A DNA stretch of 7,669 nucleotides from Bacteroidota bacterium (GTDB lineage: Bacteria; Bacteroidota; Bacteroidia; Cytophagales; Cyclobacteriaceae), in the NCBI GenBank assembly GCA_023412765.1, contig JAEZBX010000049.1, positions 1 to 7,669 on the forward strand, in the 5' to 3' direction. The notes beneath the pieces are model-generated. The model was not told the origin of the DNA, did not search any database, and worked only from the letters and a program-made list of their open reading frames with translations. Positions 7,088-7,669 of this stretch are shown here, in pieces. The number at the start of each line of letters is the position of its first letter. The first letter of the stretch is position 1. The translations under genes were made by a program, and so were the position numbers.

Positions 7088-7119
7088 TTGACTTGACCGC
7101 TAGTTAATGCGTTACTTTG
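7088..7119 (+). promoter_or_regulatory. Weak candidate promoter for the tRNA-like genes
   Basis: TTG (7088-7090), with a second TTG at 7093-7095, precedes TTACTTTG (7112-7119). The latter is one base off the Bacteroidota -7 box TAnnTTTG. It lies about 60 bp upstream of the first tRNA-like RNA and faces it. The spacing is not ideal for either TTG, so confidence is low. Confidence 0.25.
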
Positions 7120-7180
7120 TTAAAGATTTTACAACGGACCAAGATTCTAAGGGAAGATTCGGAAAGTTATAAAATAAAAT

Positions 7181-7301
7181 TGTAGGGTGTTGAAACTAGG
7201 CAGACAAGCCCTCCGGTCTCGAGGGTGGAGGTTACGGGATAAAGTCCAGCCTTTGGCGACCTAACTGCTCCGTGGAGGTTCGACTCCTCCCTCTACAGCC
7301 A
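7181..7301 (+). ncRNA. Type II (Leu-like) tRNA-like RNA, copy 1, non-canonical anticodon loop
   Basis: A complete cloverleaf can be drawn. The acceptor TGTAGGG (7181-7187) pairs with CTCTACA (7291-7297) with one G-U. T8 and G9 follow, then a 3-bp D stem TTG/CAA (7190-7192, 7205-7207) with a Leu-style loop containing GG. The anticodon stem is CCCTC/GAGGG (7209-7213, 7221-7225). The T arm is GGAGG-TTCGACT-CCTCC (7274-7290). The discriminator is G7298, followed by an encoded CCA. The variable region is very long (7226-7273) and closes with GGAG/CTCC and GTTA/TAAC pairing. The anticodon loop is CGGTCTC, with G instead of the near-universal U33; a nominal anticodon would be GTC. It may be a tRNA-derived regulatory or decoy RNA, a diverged tRNA gene, or a pseudogene. 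No decoding role should be assumed. Confidence 0.7.
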
Positions 7302-7309
7302 GAAAAAGA

Positions 7310-7354
7310 TTCCGAAGACGTCGGAAATTAAAGATAAGCCCCGCATTGGCGGGG
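7310..7354 (+). other. Two hairpins in the spacer between tRNA-like copies
   Basis: The 59-bp spacer holds two perfect 6-bp stem-loops: TTCCGA/TCGGAA (7310-7315, 7321-7326) with a 5-nt loop, and CCCCGC/GCGGGG (7339-7344, 7349-7354) with an ATTG loop. Neither is followed by a T run, so they look more like RNA processing or spacing elements than terminators. The second ends 6 nt before copy 2. Confidence 0.6.
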
Positions 7355-7360
7355 AAACAT

Positions 7361-7517
7361 TGTAGGGTGTTGAAATTGGCAGACATGCCCTCCGGTCTCG
7401 GGGGTGGAGTCAGGGGATAAAGTGAGGCACCCTGATCTTATTTCAAGGAAACTTAAATAAGATCAGGTTTCTGATCCTAACCTCTCCGTGAAGGTTCGAA
7501 TCCTTCCTCTACAGCAA
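7361..7517 (+). ncRNA. Type II (Leu-like) tRNA-like RNA, copy 2, with extra hairpin arm
   Basis: The first 52 aligned bases (from 7359) differ from copy 1 by three substitutions and one indel; the last 39 bases (7476-7514) differ by five substitutions. The acceptor is TGTAGGG/CTCTACA (7361-7367, 7507-7513) and the anticodon stem CCCTC/GGGGG (7388-7392, 7400-7404, one U-G). The loop is again CGGTCTC. The T arm is GAAGG-TTCGAAT-CCTTC (7490-7506), a compensatory A-T for G-C change relative to copy 1. The discriminator is G7514, followed by CAA rather than CCA. The D stem TTG/CAT has lost one pair. The variable region is longer than in copy 1 because of a hairpin at 7431-7467. The shared GGGATAAAGT (7414-7423; 7236-7245 in part) is kept in both variable regions. 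The 3' end meets the right inverted-repeat arm. Confidence 0.68.
7431..7467 (+). other. Long GNRA-capped hairpin inside the variable arm of tRNA-like copy 2
   Basis: CCTGATCTTATTT (7431-7443) pairs perfectly with AAATAAGATCAGG (7455-7467). Inside, after one bulged C (7444), AAG/CTT pairs and closes a GAAA tetraloop (7449-7451 with flanking bases). This gives a 16-bp arm with a GNRA cap. Copy 1 has no equivalent. Confidence 0.8.
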
Positions 7518-7550
7518 GCTCAGTTTAGGTTAATGAGTTATTCGGAGCTG

Positions 7551-7585
7551 CCCATCCCGCCAAAGTGCTGGATGGGTTTTTTTTT
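7551..7585 (+). terminator. Intrinsic terminator-like hairpin downstream of the tRNA-like genes
   Basis: A 7-bp stem CCCATCC (7551-7557) with GGATGGG (7570-7576) and a 12-nt loop is followed by nine T residues (7577-7585). It lies about 36 nt after the end of tRNA-like copy 2, in the correct orientation to end that transcript. It is the counterpart of the hairpin at 6344-6378. Confidence 0.7.
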
Positions 7586-7636
7586 GATTTCTTTCCATGA
7601 CTTTCGTTGCTCTACAGGCTGTGCTTGTCTACACAT

Positions 7637-7669
7637 AAGGTATAGGGTATAGGGATATAAGGTATAAGG
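7637..7669. repeat. Degenerate AAGGTAT heptad repeats at window end
   Basis: AAGGTAT, AGGGTAT, AGGGATAT (8 bp), AAGGTAT and a partial AAGG follow one another to the window edge. A similar tail ends the left inverted-repeat copy (about 6260-6293). Confidence 0.65.

Larger units (their letters stand above)
7512..7669 (+). repeat. Right copy of 158-bp long inverted repeat
   Basis: This is the reverse-complement partner of 6260-6417 (six mismatches, no gaps). It begins inside the last bases of tRNA-like copy 2 and runs to the window edge, so it may continue outside. It carries a terminator-like hairpin reading outward from the tRNA-like genes and then degenerate AAGGTAT heptads (7637-7669). Confidence 0.9.

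Noticed and set aside
7181..7517. tmRNA or selenocysteine tRNA as an explanation of the tRNA-like pair
   Set aside because: The acceptor is a normal 7 bp, not the 8 bp of bacterial tRNA-Sec, and no UCA anticodon is present. No tmRNA tag frame or typical tmRNA 5' end is seen.

Overview
The window looks like chromosomal DNA of a Bacteroidota bacterium, most likely Cytophagales-like. This rests on the character of the proteins, the weak or absent Shine-Dalgarno sequences, and intergenic regions full of 7-bp tandem repeats. It is an inference from reading, not from a database match.

Layout: (1) 1-173, + strand: the C-terminal end of an alanine/glycine:cation symporter (AGCS family). (2) 174-488: a GC-rich imperfect palindromic intergenic repeat. 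(3) 489-1916, - strand: a complete 11-TM NSS-family sodium-dependent transporter, converging on the AGCS gene. (4) 2156-3601, + strand: a conserved 481-aa protein of unknown function. (5) 3602-3845: non-coding, A-rich heptad and direct repeats. (6) 3846-4283, - strand: a small TerB-like protein. (7) 4389-6074, - strand: a FadD-type long-chain acyl-CoA synthetase. (8) 6075-6548: non-coding, with two GTTTAAG heptad arrays and the left arm of a long inverted repeat. (9) 6549-7013, - strand: an Lrp/AsnC regulator with a perfect 17-bp dyad just upstream. (10) 7181-7514, + strand: two tandem type II (Leu-like) tRNA-like RNAs. (11) 7512-7669: the right arm of the long inverted repeat.

The ordinary part is amino-acid and fatty-acid metabolism: two Na+-coupled amino-acid transporters, an acyl-CoA ligase and an Lrp-type regulator. 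The regulator is a plausible amino-acid sensor, but nothing here shows which genes it controls.

The unusual part is the right-hand 1.4 kb. Two 158-bp copies of one repeat (6 mismatches) lie in inverted orientation around the lrp-like gene and the tRNA-like pair. Each copy carries an intrinsic-terminator-like hairpin reading outward, followed by a tail of degenerate heptads. The tRNA-like RNAs have a full cloverleaf with a CCA or CAA tail and a compensatory base-pair change between copies. Their shared 7-nt anticodon loop has G where U33 should be. The second copy also carries a long hairpin, capped by a GAAA tetraloop, inside its variable arm. This tRNA-like cassette is the best candidate for something undescribed.
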